Assembly (NCBI GenBank): GCA_910587155.1
Contig: CAJULA010000001.1
Coordinates: forward strand, 108,867 to 172,866
Length of the DNA: 64,000 nucleotides
Source of the DNA: an uncultured Lachnospiraceae bacterium
GTDB lineage: Bacteria; Bacillota; Clostridia; Lachnospirales; Lachnospiraceae
Reading direction: 5' to 3'
How positions within the stretch are numbered: position 1 is the stretch's first letter; each line of letters begins with the position of its first letter. This document shows, piece by piece, positions 1 through 8,816 of the stretch. The translations under genes were made by a program, and so were the position numbers. The notes below the pieces were generated by a model. The model made no database searches, had not been told where the DNA came from, and was given only the letters and a program-made list of their open reading frames with translations.

Positions 1-1016
1 TAATCGTAGAAGATTCCATTGTGTTCCGCGAATTGCTGGTGCAGAATCTGAGCAGGGACCCGGCGATACAGGTGGTGGGTACTGCAAGAGATCCCTTTGA
101 AGCCAGGGATGCCATACTGGAGAAAAAGCCGGATGTGATGACTCTCGATGTGGAGCTCCCGCGGATGAGCGGTATCGAGTTTCTTCGCAAGCTGATGCCC
201 CAGTATCCGCTGCCGGTGGTGGTGATCAGTTCGCTCAGCGATAAGGTATTTGACGCGCTGAACGCGGGTGCCGTGGATTTTGTAGCAAAACCGGCCGTAT
301 CAAACAGGGCGCAGCTTGAGGATTTTATCAGGAATGAACTGCTGGTCAAAATCAAGATCGCATCCACAGCCAGAATCAGCAATATCAAAAAGAAAATTCT
401 GGAACAGGAGAGCCAGCACCGGTGTGTTTCTTCCAAGCGCAACAATCTGCTTGTGGCCATCGGGGCGTCGACCGGCGGGACAGAGGCCATCTTTGCCGTA
501 GCCAAAGAGTATGGGACGGATATCCCCGGTATTGTGGTTGTCCAGCATATGCCGCCGGGCTTTACCTCCATGTACGCCAAACGACTCAACGATCAGTGCC
601 GTATCCAGGTCAAGGAGGCCCAGACAGGCGACCGGGTCATGCCGGGGCGTATGCTGATTGCGCCGGGCGGAGACCAGCATATGCGTCTGGTAAAGATGAA
701 CGGCGGGTATCAGGTGGAGTGCAAACGGGGACCCAGGGTTAACGGGCACTGTCCTTCGGTCGATGTGCTGTTTGAGTCTGTTGCCAAAGCGGCGGGCGCC
801 GATGCGGTGGGCATCATTCTAACCGGCATGGGCGGAGACGGCGCAAAAGGGCTGCTGGCGATGAGAAAGGCAGGGGCCAGGACCATCGGGCAGGACGAAT
901 CCACCTGTGTGGTTTACGGGATGCCGAAAGTCGCCTATGATCTGGGAGCGGTGGAATATCAGGAAAAATTAAATCAAATCGCAGGAAGAACCTATGCGTT
1001 ATTGAATAAAATGTAA
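1..1016 (+). CDS. cheB: CheB, protein-glutamate methylesterase (5' end cut off)
   Basis: CheB removes methyl groups from chemoreceptor glutamates to reset adaptation, and acts at the receptor array. The reading frame is open from base 3 and reads IVEDSIVFRELL, the first strand of a receiver domain. The true start is therefore upstream of the window, and the GTG at 21 is not it. The receiver keeps its phospho-acceptor in TLDVELPRMSG. After a linker comes the methylesterase domain with its catalytic Ser (GASTGGTEA), His (VQHMPPGFT) and Asp (LTGMGGDGAKG). It is the first visible gene of a same-strand chemosensory run; the next gene begins 12 bases later behind AAAGGAGAG. No cheR or cheD is visible, so they would have to lie upstream. 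Confidence 0.95.
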   Translation, partial: IVEDSIVFRELLVQNLSRDPAIQVVGTARDPFEARDAILEKKPDVMTLDVELPRMSGIEFLRKLMPQYPLPVVVISSLSDKVFDALNAGAVDFVAKPAVSNRAQLEDFIRNELLVKIKIASTARISNIKKKILEQESQHRCVSSKRNNLLVAIGASTGGTEAIFAVAKEYGTDIPGIVVVQHMPPGFTSMYAKRLNDQCRIQVKEAQTGDRVMPGRMLIAPGGDQHMRLVKMNGGYQVECKRGPRVNGHCPSVDVLFESVAKAAGADAVGIILTGMGGDGAKGLLAMRKAGARTIGQDESTCVVYGMPKVAYDLGAVEYQEKLNQIAGRTYALLNKM

Positions 1017-1028
1017 AGGAGAGAGGAC

Positions 1029-1421
1029 ATGAAGATTTTATTGGCAGAAGATGATTTTGCGACAAGGAAGTTTATGGTGAATTTCCTGTCAAAGTATGGT
1101 GAATGCGATGCCACAGTGGACGGTATGGAAGCGGTGGACGCGTTTATGATGGCTTTGGAGGATGATGAGCCCTATGATCTGGTATGTCTTGATATCATGA
1201 TGCCGGTGATGGACGGTTATCAGGCGCTGGTGGGGATCCGCAATCTGGAAAAAGACAGGAATATTCCGGAAGATCAGGCAGTTAAGGTGATTATGACGAC
1301 TGCATTAAATGAAGAGAGAAATGTCAAGATGGCATTTGAGCTGGGCTGTACCATATATTCCGGCAAGCCGATTGATCAGGAGCGGTTTGAACAGGCGATG
1401 AAGAAACTGGGACTGATCTGA
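1029..1421 (+). CDS. CheY-like single-domain response regulator
   Basis: A 130-residue protein made only of a receiver domain. It has the acidic pair near the N-terminus (LLAEDDFATR), the phospho-acceptor Asp55 in CLDIMMPVMDG, a Thr in IMTTALNEE and the conserved Lys in YSGKPID. Such proteins carry phosphate from CheA to an output, classically the flagellar switch. Here the output is unknown because no flagellar genes lie in the window. It sits between cheB and cheA, so CheA is the likely phosphodonor. The insert before the Thr strand (NLEKDRNIPEDQ) is longer than in enteric CheY. Confidence 0.9.
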   Translation: MKILLAEDDFATRKFMVNFLSKYGECDATVDGMEAVDAFMMALEDDEPYDLVCLDIMMPVMDGYQALVGIRNLEKDRNIPEDQAVKVIMTTALNEERNVKMAFELGCTIYSGKPIDQERFEQAMKKLGLI

Positions 1422-1464
1422 AACTGAAGATAGCAATGGAAAATGATACAGGAAAGGAGAATGT

Positions 1465-3648
1465 ATGGCGGAGGAATTTAGTACGGATGGCATGCTTGAC
1501 ATGTATCTGTTTGAGAACGAGCAGCTCCTGGAACAGCTTCAGGACATGGTGCTGGAACAGAAAGATGCAGACTGCTTTGATGAAGACAGCATAAATGAGA
1601 TATTCAGAACCATGCATACCATAAAGGGATCATCCGGTATTATGATGTTTGATAATATTACGGCGATCTCTCATAAACTGGAGGATGTGTTTTATTATCT
1701 GAGGGAGTCCCATCCGGAAAATGTACCCCATGTGGATCTGGTGGAGCATGTACTGACCGTGGAGGGATTCATCTCGAATGAGATGGAGAAGATCCGGAAC
1801 GGCGATACGCCGGACGGCGATCCGGCAGAGATCATTGCTGATCTGGACCGTTTTCTGGATCAGATCAAAGGCGAAGGAGGCCAGGAGGGCGCAAAAGAGC
1901 CGCCGAAAAATGTGCATGTGGAGCCCAAGCAGTTTTATATTGCGCCGGTTTCCACAAGTGCCAGTCGTTTTTATAAGATTTATATCCACTTTTTCCCGGA
2001 AACGGAGATGGCCAATGTCCATGCCTACAAGACGGTATATGCGCTGAAAGAGATTGCGGAGGATCTGCTGTATTCCCCCGAGGACATTATAGCGGATGCG
2101 GAAAGCTCTGATATCATCCTCAAAGAGGGGTTCCGTATTTTGCTGCAGGCACAGGCCAGTGAAGAGGAAGTGCGCAAAATTATCGGGATCGGGTACGACA
2201 TCGAGAAGGTGGATGTTTTCGAATGTAAGGCGGAAGAGTTTCTGCAGGGCTTTGATTTCGGCGATGAGGAAGACGGCATGCCGATCATTGATCTGGAATC
2301 CAGTGTGGAGGTGATCGAAGCCAGGGCAGAGCAGGCAGAAGAAGGGGAAAACGGCGGGCAGGCAGCACCGCCCAAACCCGCAAAGCCGGCCAAACCGGCC
2401 ATCGCGCCGGGTGATTTCGTCATCAAATCCCGGGAACCCGGCAAACAGAAAAAACTGGCCAAAGATAAGCCAAAGGGGGAGAAAGCCTCCTTTATCGGTG
2501 TCAGCGTAAGCAAGATGGATCAGCTGATGGAACTGATCGGGGAACTGGTGATTTCCGAGTCCGTTGTATTACAGAATCCCGATCTGAAAGTACCGGGCTT
2601 AAACCTTGACAATTTCAATAAGGCGGCGGCACAGCTTGCCAAGATTTCCACGGATCTGCAGAATGTGATCATGTCCATGCGTATGGTGCCGCTGACCAAT
2701 ACTTTCCAGAAGATGAACCGTATCGTGTTTGACGTATCCAGAAAGCTGGGCAAGGATATTGAGTTTGTCATGGTCGGGGAACAGACCGAGGTGGATAAAA
2801 ATATTATCGAACATATTTCCGATCCGCTGATGCATCTGGTGAGAAATGCCGTAGACCACGGCATTGAGACCAATGAAGAGCGGATGGATGAGGGCAAGCC
2901 GGATAAGGGTAAGATTACGCTTTCTGCCCGAACCGAGGCCGGCAAAGTGTGGATCAGTGTGGAGGACAACGGCAAAGGCCTTGACAGAGAGAAGATACTG
3001 GCAAAGGCGAGAAAACAGGGGCTGCTGGAGGAAGGCAAACCGGACAGCGCCTACACGGATAAGGAAGTGTACCAGTTTATTACCCTGCCGGGTTTTTCCA
3101 CCAACGAGCAGATCACAGAGTATTCAGGCCGCGGGGTAGGCATGGATGTTGTGGTACAGAACATACAGGCGATCGGCGGCACGCTGGATATTGAAAGCAC
3201 ACAGGGACTCGGTACGATCATGAGTCTGAAAATCCCGCTGACGCTTGCTATCATTGACGGCATTGTCATGGAGACAGGAACCTCTTCCTTTGTCATGGAG
3301 ACAGGCGTGATCAAAGAATTCGTGCGTGTGAAGGAAGATATGATGATTCATGAGCCCAACGGCGAGGAATATATCATGATTCGTGGAGAGTGCTATCCGG
3401 TGCTGCGCCTGGGCAAATGGTATGGTCTGACGGAGTACTGTGAGTCCGTGGAAGAGGGCGTTATGCTGATTCTCGAGGTGGAGGAAAAGAAGATATGCCT
3501 TCTGGTGGATAAACTGATCGGAGAACAGGAGATCGTGGTGAAACCGATCCCCTCCTATATCAAAAAAGTCAGAGGGCTGTCAGGCTGTACCCAGCTTGGA
3601 GACGGCAGTATCGCACTGATACTGGATGCAGGCGGGTTAGTAGAATAA
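1465..3648 (+). CDS. cheA: CheA, chemotaxis histidine kinase
   Basis: A 727-residue kinase that phosphorylates CheY and CheB in response to receptor state. Domains in order: an HPt (P1) domain with phospho-accepting His51 in RTMHTIKGSSG; a middle region about 160-290 that probably holds the response-regulator docking (P2) domain; a Pro/Ala/Lys-rich linker near 295-350; the dimerisation helices (MELIGELVISES); the ATPase domain with N box LVRNAVDHGIE, Asp501 in DNGKGLD and the glycine box GRGVGMDVV; and a C-terminal CheW-like domain. All catalytic motifs are intact. AGGAG lies just ahead of the ATG. It is co-directional with cheW, which starts 27 bases downstream. Confidence 0.96.
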   Translation: MAEEFSTDGMLDMYLFENEQLLEQLQDMVLEQKDADCFDEDSINEIFRTMHTIKGSSGIMMFDNITAISHKLEDVFYYLRESHPENVPHVDLVEHVLTVEGFISNEMEKIRNGDTPDGDPAEIIADLDRFLDQIKGEGGQEGAKEPPKNVHVEPKQFYIAPVSTSASRFYKIYIHFFPETEMANVHAYKTVYALKEIAEDLLYSPEDIIADAESSDIILKEGFRILLQAQASEEEVRKIIGIGYDIEKVDVFECKAEEFLQGFDFGDEEDGMPIIDLESSVEVIEARAEQAEEGENGGQAAPPKPAKPAKPAIAPGDFVIKSREPGKQKKLAKDKPKGEKASFIGVSVSKMDQLMELIGELVISESVVLQNPDLKVPGLNLDNFNKAAAQLAKISTDLQNVIMSMRMVPLTNTFQKMNRIVFDVSRKLGKDIEFVMVGEQTEVDKNIIEHISDPLMHLVRNAVDHGIETNEERMDEGKPDKGKITLSARTEAGKVWISVEDNGKGLDREKILAKARKQGLLEEGKPDSAYTDKEVYQFITLPGFSTNEQITEYSGRGVGMDVVVQNIQAIGGTLDIESTQGLGTIMSLKIPLTLAIIDGIVMETGTSSFVMETGVIKEFVRVKEDMMIHEPNGEEYIMIRGECYPVLRLGKWYGLTEYCESVEEGVMLILEVEEKKICLLVDKLIGEQEIVVKPIPSYIKKVRGLSGCTQLGDGSIALILDAGGLVE

Positions 3649-3675
3649 GCAAATACAGAAAGGAACAGAAAGCAT

Positions 3676-4218
3676 ATGAATGAAATGAGCGAATTGAAGA
3701 GACTGGATGACGGTCAGGCCGCTTCAAATGAGCAGGACGCGCAGAAAGGCAAATATATGACTTTCAAATCCGGAAATGAGTACTTTGGTCTGGAGATTCA
3801 GTATGTCAATGAGATTATCCAGTTCCAGTCCATCACGGCGATACCGGAGACAGAAGACTATATCAAAGGGCTGATCAATTTAAGGGGCAAGGTGATTCCG
3901 GTTGTGGACGTGCGGCTGCGTTTCAAGCAGGAGCCTTTTGAGTACAATGACAGGACCTGTATCATCGTCATCAATGTGAAATCCATGCTGGTTGGGCTGA
4001 TCGTGGAGAAGATTGCAGAGGTGGTGGAGATCAAGGAAGAAAACATACTGCCGCCTCCGAGTATCGGGCGGGCGGATAAGTCCCATCACAAATATGTATA
4101 TGGTATCGGTAAAGTGGGGAACTCCGTAAAACTGCTGCTGGATCCGGATAAACTGCTCAACGATGATGATCTGACGGTTGTGGAGCAGGCCAATGACATG
4201 ACTTTGGAAGAAGAATGA
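3676..4218 (+). CDS. cheW: CheW, receptor-kinase coupling protein
   Basis: A 180-residue protein with a single CheW domain (about residues 30-165), which links chemoreceptor tips to CheA. Typical family segments are FGLEIQYVNEII, the loop ITAIPETEDYIKG and the motif LINLRGKVIPVVDVR. The first 25 or so residues and the acidic tail (MTLEEE) are extensions. It lies between cheA and the receptor gene with short gaps of 27 and 13 bases, as expected for one transcript. Confidence 0.95.
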   Translation: MNEMSELKRLDDGQAASNEQDAQKGKYMTFKSGNEYFGLEIQYVNEIIQFQSITAIPETEDYIKGLINLRGKVIPVVDVRLRFKQEPFEYNDRTCIIVINVKSMLVGLIVEKIAEVVEIKEENILPPPSIGRADKSHHKYVYGIGKVGNSVKLLLDPDKLLNDDDLTVVEQANDMTLEEE

Positions 4219-4231
4219 GGGGGAGAGAAAC

Positions 4232-5608
4232 ATGAAAAACTTAAAGATCAAGACAAAGCTCATACTGGGGTTTATGGTTCCGATTTTGATCACGGTATTG
4301 AATATCATCATCGGTGATGTGACGACACGGTTTGCGGTGGATCTGACCGATCCCAGGGAACAGGAAATCTATACGAAGCTTGCCACGGCCGTGACGCTTG
4401 GCTTTGGCCTCGTTTCCATCGTCATTACGCTGCTGCTGGCCATGGCGATTATCAAATCCATATTAAGACCCATTGAGCAGCTTTCTTCCGCTGCAAAAGA
4501 GATTGCGCTGGGGCATGTCAATGTGGATATGGTAAAATATGGTAATGATGAGTTTGGCGATCTGGTTGACGACTATAAAAGGGTGATCGAAAATATCAAA
4601 TATCAGGCTGAAGTGGCAGAGGAGGTATCCAATGGGAATCTGACCATGCATGTATCGCCGAAATCACCGGATGATCTTCTGGGCAATTCGTTAAAGAAGC
4701 TGGTGGAAGATAATCTGAATGCACTGAGCAATATCAGTGACGCAGGTTCCCAGGTAACGGTCAGCTCTTCTCAGGTGGCAAGTGCAAGCCAGGCACTGGC
4801 ACAGGGTTCCACGCAGCAGGCGAGTGCCATTCAGGAGATTACCGCGTCGATTGATGAAATTGCGGAAAAGACAAAACAAAATGCTGAGGAAGCCAATGAG
4901 GCGGCCGGTCTTGTGGCACAGGCCATCTCCGACGTACAGCAGGGCAACAGCCAGATGCAGAATATGATGGAGGCTATGCAGGGAATCAACAAGGCTTCCG
5001 AGAGCATTTCCAAGATTATCAAAGTGATTGATGATATTGCGTTCCAGACCAATATTCTGGCGCTGAATGCAGCCGTTGAGGCGGCAAGGGCAGGAGAGGC
5101 CGGCAAGGGATTTGCGGTCGTGGCAGAAGAAGTCAGGAGTCTGGCGGCCAAGAGTGCTTCCGCGGCGGCAGAGACAGCGGAGCTGATCGAAGATTCCATT
5201 GAAAAAGTAAATGCGGGAACGAAGATTGCCGACGATACGGTAAAATCAATGGAGGCCATTACCAAGAGGGTAAAGGACAGCGAGATGATTATCAACGGTA
5301 TCGCGGAATCCTCCAATTATCAGGCAACTGCAGTGGCACAGATCGAACAGGCTATCAATCAGGTCTCTCAGGTGGTGCAGACCAATTCCGCTACCAGCCA
5401 GCAGTGTGCGGCTGCCAGTGAAGAACTGTCCAATCAGGCGTCACGGATGCGTGAGATGCTTTCGATCTATAATCTGGGCTCGGGCAGCGGTATGAATATG
5501 GGGATGTCTTCCTCCTACCAGAGCGGCGGTTCCTATTCTTCCTATTCATCCGCGTCAAATGCGAATGAACAGGTAATCTCTCTGGGAGATGATTTCGGTA
5601 AATATTAA
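4232..5608 (+). CDS. Methyl-accepting chemotaxis protein without an external sensor domain
   Basis: A 458-residue chemoreceptor. Two membrane segments (about 10-28 and 48-72) enclose only about 20 extracytoplasmic residues, too few for a ligand-binding domain. A HAMP domain follows (IIKSILRPIEQL onward), then what looks like a second HAMP-like unit (EEVSNGNLTMHVSPKSPDDLL). The signalling coiled coil carries the conserved hairpin tip DDIAFQTNILALNAAVEAAR. The C-terminal tail is Ser/Gly/Tyr-rich and has no CheR-tethering pentapeptide that I recognise. It probably senses membrane or intracellular cues, or signals through partners. It is followed by a GNRA-capped hairpin before the HPt gene. Confidence 0.93.
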   Translation: MKNLKIKTKLILGFMVPILITVLNIIIGDVTTRFAVDLTDPREQEIYTKLATAVTLGFGLVSIVITLLLAMAIIKSILRPIEQLSSAAKEIALGHVNVDMVKYGNDEFGDLVDDYKRVIENIKYQAEVAEEVSNGNLTMHVSPKSPDDLLGNSLKKLVEDNLNALSNISDAGSQVTVSSSQVASASQALAQGSTQQASAIQEITASIDEIAEKTKQNAEEANEAAGLVAQAISDVQQGNSQMQNMMEAMQGINKASESISKIIKVIDDIAFQTNILALNAAVEAARAGEAGKGFAVVAEEVRSLAAKSASAAAETAELIEDSIEKVNAGTKIADDTVKSMEAITKRVKDSEMIINGIAESSNYQATAVAQIEQAINQVSQVVQTNSATSQQCAAASEELSNQASRMREMLSIYNLGSGSGMNMGMSSSYQSGGSYSSYSSASNANEQVISLGDDFGKY

Positions 5609-5617
5609 GGGACGGGA

Positions 5618-5637
5618 TACGGGGCGAAAGCCCCGTA
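5618..5637 (+). other. GNRA-tetraloop hairpin between MCP and HPt genes
   Basis: TACGGGGC, loop GAAA, GCCCCGTA: a perfect 8-bp stem with a GNRA loop, 10 bases after the MCP stop. No T-run follows, so it looks like an mRNA processing or stability element that separates the abundant receptor message from downstream genes rather than a terminator. Confidence 0.6.
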
Positions 5638-5686
5638 CCGTGTTATCCGGAACTGCAGGATACAGAAACGAAAGGAGTATGGTAAG

Positions 5687-6040
5687 GTGAGCTTATTTGA
5701 TGAATTAAGAGAATTGGGCGTAGATGTGGACGGAGGTTTAAGGCGCATCAATAACAATGAAAAACTTTATACAAGACTTCTCGGTTCTTTTGTGAAGTCC
5801 ATAGATTCCCAGTATGTGGGGGCTGATTTTGACGCGTCGGATGTAACCGCCCAGATAGAAAAGGCGCATGCGATCAAGGGCACGGCGGGTAATCTGTCGA
5901 TCACCCCTGTGTATGAAGCCTATACGAAAGTGGTGGATCTGCTGCGCACCGGTCAGATTGATGAGGCAAGACCGATACTGGAAAAGATTCTTCCCGTGCA
6001 GGCAGATATTGTTTCCTGCATTAAAAAGCACATGGAATGA
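5687..6040 (+). CDS. Stand-alone HPt (histidine phosphotransfer) protein
   Basis: A 117-residue single-domain phosphotransfer protein. The phospho-accepting His61 lies in KAHAIKGTAGNL, the usual HPt signature. It starts at GTG; an AAAGGAG box lies 9 bases upstream. An ATG at 5679 runs into a stop after three codons, which supports the GTG start. It sits directly upstream of a hybrid kinase that has two receivers but no HPt of its own. It is therefore the natural relay partner of that kinase, and could also connect it to the CheA/CheY circuit (inference). Confidence 0.88.
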   Translation: MSLFDELRELGVDVDGGLRRINNNEKLYTRLLGSFVKSIDSQYVGADFDASDVTAQIEKAHAIKGTAGNLSITPVYEAYTKVVDLLRTGQIDEARPILEKILPVQADIVSCIKKHME

Positions 6041-6076
6041 TATCTGCGTAACTCTTGCGGTCAGAGCGGAGGAAAT

Positions 6077-8614
6077 ATGGATAAAAAGACATTAAGATTT
6101 TTCAGATACAGTATAGCTGCCATAATTTTGGTATGTGCGGTCGTTTTTCTGAGTCTGACAACTTTTATGACACGTCAGACGAAGCGGACGGTCACTGAGA
6201 TCAGCAATATTTATATGGCTGAAATGAGCAGACAGATCAGACAGAAATTCGCGGCCATTATCGGGCTGCGCCTGCAGCAGGTGGAGGGCATTCTCAGACG
6301 GACACCGCCGGAAGATGCTGTTTATGGTGATGAGATGGTCAAAGGGCTGCAGGACAGCGCCGAGATCAGAAATTTTTCCTATCTGGGACTCTGTACCAAG
6401 GAAGGGGTTGTGGAAGAACTCTTTGGCGAGGATCTGCAGTTTATGGATCCCGAAGAAACCTGGTCCTCCATGATGGAGGACGGTTCGCTTGTGACAGAGG
6501 CAGTCACGGCAGAGGGGGATAAGGTTCTTGTACTGGGCATGAAAGCCGCCTATCCCATGCGCAGCGGCCGGACCAGTGACATCCTGATTGTGGGACTGCC
6601 GATGGAGTATCTCAATGAGGTCCTTTTTCTGGATGAGAATGATTCTGTTGCCTATTCTCATATCATAGACAGTAACGGAAACTTTGTGATCCGTAATAAG
6701 GATGCGTTCAGAGAAAATTATTTTGAGCGTGTGGGTATGCGGTATGAGTTTGCTTCGGAAGAAGAGATGGAAAATTATCTGACAGGCCTTCAGGAGGCCA
6801 TTGCACATCGGCATGTCTATTCTTCCACGATTCTCGTAGACGGAGCATGGCAGAACATATATTGTACACCGCTGTCAGAAAATACTTCCTGGTATCTGAT
6901 CACAGTCATTCCCAATGATTATATGGAAGGCGCGATTTCCAGACTGGATCAGACCCGCGGCATGGTGATGGTTGGCAGTGTGGCGGCGATTTTTCTGGTG
7001 CTGGCGGTTATTTTTGTCGTTTATTACCGGATTTCCAAAAGGCAGATCAAAGCACTGGATCAGGCAGTGGAAGATGCGGTTCATGCCAATAAGGCCAAGA
7101 GCGAATTCCTTTCCAGTATGAGTCATGATATCCGCTCGCCGATGAATGCCATTATCGGGATGACGGAGATTGCGCAGAGGAATATCGACGATAGGACAAG
7201 AGTGGAAGACTGTCTGCGAAAAGTCAGTCTGTCCAGCAAGCATCTGCTGGGGCTGATCAATGACGTCCTGGATATGTCCAAGATTGAAAGCGGCAAGATG
7301 ACGCTGAATGAAGTCCCCATGTCGTTGCGGGAAGTAATGGATGATATCGTCAATATCATTCAGCCGCAGATCAAGGCCAGAGATCAGGTATTTGATATTT
7401 ATATCCAGAAGATAAAAAAAGAAGATGTATACTGTGATACAGTCCGTCTCAATCAGGTGCTGATCAATCTTCTGACCAACGCAGTGAAGTTTACACCGGA
7501 AGGTGGCCGGGTGGATGTGCATGTATTTCAGGAGGAGTCTCCCAAAGGCGATGGCTATATCCGCACCCATTTTGAAGTGGTCGATACCGGTATCGGTATG
7601 TCAGAAGAATTTCAGAAAAAGATCTGGGAAAATTTTGCCAGGGAGGAGACGGATCAGGTACGCCATATTGTGGGGGCCGGTCTGGGGACATCCATTACCA
7701 AGCGGATCATTGAGCTGATGGGCGGCACCATTGACCTCAAGAGCAAGCTCGGTGAGGGAAGTACGTTCCATGTGACACTGGATCTGCGTAAGGCGGACAT
7801 CAATGAGCATGATATGAAGCTGCCGGAATGGAATGTGCTGGTGGTGGACGACAATGAATGGCTTTGTCTCAGTGCGGTTTCCAATCTGGAGGAGCTCGGG
7901 GTTCATGCAGAGTGGACGCTGGACGGCAGAGATGCGGTGCAGCTTGTGGAAGAGCGGCATAAGGCGGGAGATGACTATCGTTTTGTGCTGATCGACTGGA
8001 AGATGCCGCAGATGGACGGGATCGAAACGGTGCGGGAGATCAGAAAGCGTGTGGGAAGGAGTGTTCCCATATTCCTGATTTCTGCCTATGACTGGAATGA
8101 TCTGGGAGAAGAGGTGGCGGAGATCGAAGGCTTTATCTCCAAACCACTGTTTAAATCCACCCTGTATGAACGGCTGAAACAGTATGTGGACGGTTATGAT
8201 TCAGCAGAAGATGAAACGCCGGAAGAGGTCGATTTTACCGGTAAACATATTCTGTTAGCGGAGGATATGGATATCAACTGGGAAGTTGCCAATGAAATCC
8301 TCTCGGTGACAGGGATGGAACTGGAACGTGCCGAGAACGGTAAGATCTGTGTGGAGATGTTTGAAAAATCCGAAGTGGGGTTCTATGATGCGGTGCTGAT
8401 GGATATCCGTATGCCGGTGATGAATGGCTATGACGCTACGCTGGCCATCCGGGCACTTGACCGTCCGGACAGTTCTCTGCCCATTATTGCCATGACGGCG
8501 GATGCTTTTTCGGATGATGCCCAGCATTGCCTGGAAGTCGGGATGAATGCCCACATTCCCAAGCCGCTGGATATTGCGGAATGTATGCGTGTCCTGCAGA
8601 GATTTCTCGGCTGA
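6077..8614 (+). CDS. Hybrid sensor histidine kinase with extracellular sensor and two receivers
   Basis: An 845-residue membrane kinase. Membrane segments near 13-32 and 296-317 flank about 260 extracellular residues, a size and layout typical of a Cache-type ligand domain, although I cannot assign the fold firmly. The HisKA domain has phospho-accepting His350 in SMSHDIRSPMNAIIG, followed by an ATPase domain (NQVLINLLTNAVKF, DTGIGM, and GAGLGTSITK as the glycine box). Receiver 1 has Asp640 (LIDWKMPQMDG) and receiver 2 Asp776 (LMDIRMPVMNG). No HPt is fused to it; the HPt gene lies 36 bases upstream. GGAGG precedes the ATG. It is the last gene before a terminator at 8748. Confidence 0.93.
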   Translation: MDKKTLRFFRYSIAAIILVCAVVFLSLTTFMTRQTKRTVTEISNIYMAEMSRQIRQKFAAIIGLRLQQVEGILRRTPPEDAVYGDEMVKGLQDSAEIRNFSYLGLCTKEGVVEELFGEDLQFMDPEETWSSMMEDGSLVTEAVTAEGDKVLVLGMKAAYPMRSGRTSDILIVGLPMEYLNEVLFLDENDSVAYSHIIDSNGNFVIRNKDAFRENYFERVGMRYEFASEEEMENYLTGLQEAIAHRHVYSSTILVDGAWQNIYCTPLSENTSWYLITVIPNDYMEGAISRLDQTRGMVMVGSVAAIFLVLAVIFVVYYRISKRQIKALDQAVEDAVHANKAKSEFLSSMSHDIRSPMNAIIGMTEIAQRNIDDRTRVEDCLRKVSLSSKHLLGLINDVLDMSKIESGKMTLNEVPMSLREVMDDIVNIIQPQIKARDQVFDIYIQKIKKEDVYCDTVRLNQVLINLLTNAVKFTPEGGRVDVHVFQEESPKGDGYIRTHFEVVDTGIGMSEEFQKKIWENFAREETDQVRHIVGAGLGTSITKRIIELMGGTIDLKSKLGEGSTFHVTLDLRKADINEHDMKLPEWNVLVVDDNEWLCLSAVSNLEELGVHAEWTLDGRDAVQLVEERHKAGDDYRFVLIDWKMPQMDGIETVREIRKRVGRSVPIFLISAYDWNDLGEEVAEIEGFISKPLFKSTLYERLKQYVDGYDSAEDETPEEVDFTGKHILLAEDMDINWEVANEILSVTGMELERAENGKICVEMFEKSEVGFYDAVLMDIRMPVMNGYDATLAIRALDRPDSSLPIIAMTADAFSDDAQHCLEVGMNAHIPKPLDIAECMRVLQRFLG

Positions 8615-8747
8615 TGATTCCTGCCCTGACCAATACGGGGCGGCAGGGAATGGCTGGAAAAGCTTGTTTTGAAGGCCGTAGGATGATATAGTGAGATATG
8701 GTCAATGGATGCGGAAGGCGCGCTTTTGCGCTTTTCGCATGTTGCTG

Positions 8748-8772
8748 GAATCCTGCATGGCAGGATTCTTTT
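8748..8772 (+). terminator. Rho-independent terminator after the chemosensory operon
   Basis: GAATCCTGC, loop ATG, GCAGGATTC, then TTTT. It lies in the 202-base gap between the hybrid kinase and the MotA-like gene and probably ends the chemosensory transcript. I saw no convincing promoter between it and the next gene. Confidence 0.75.
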
Positions 8773-8816
8773 ACATTAAGGGGAAATTATTAAGATTTTC
8801 CTAAGAGGAGGTTTCT

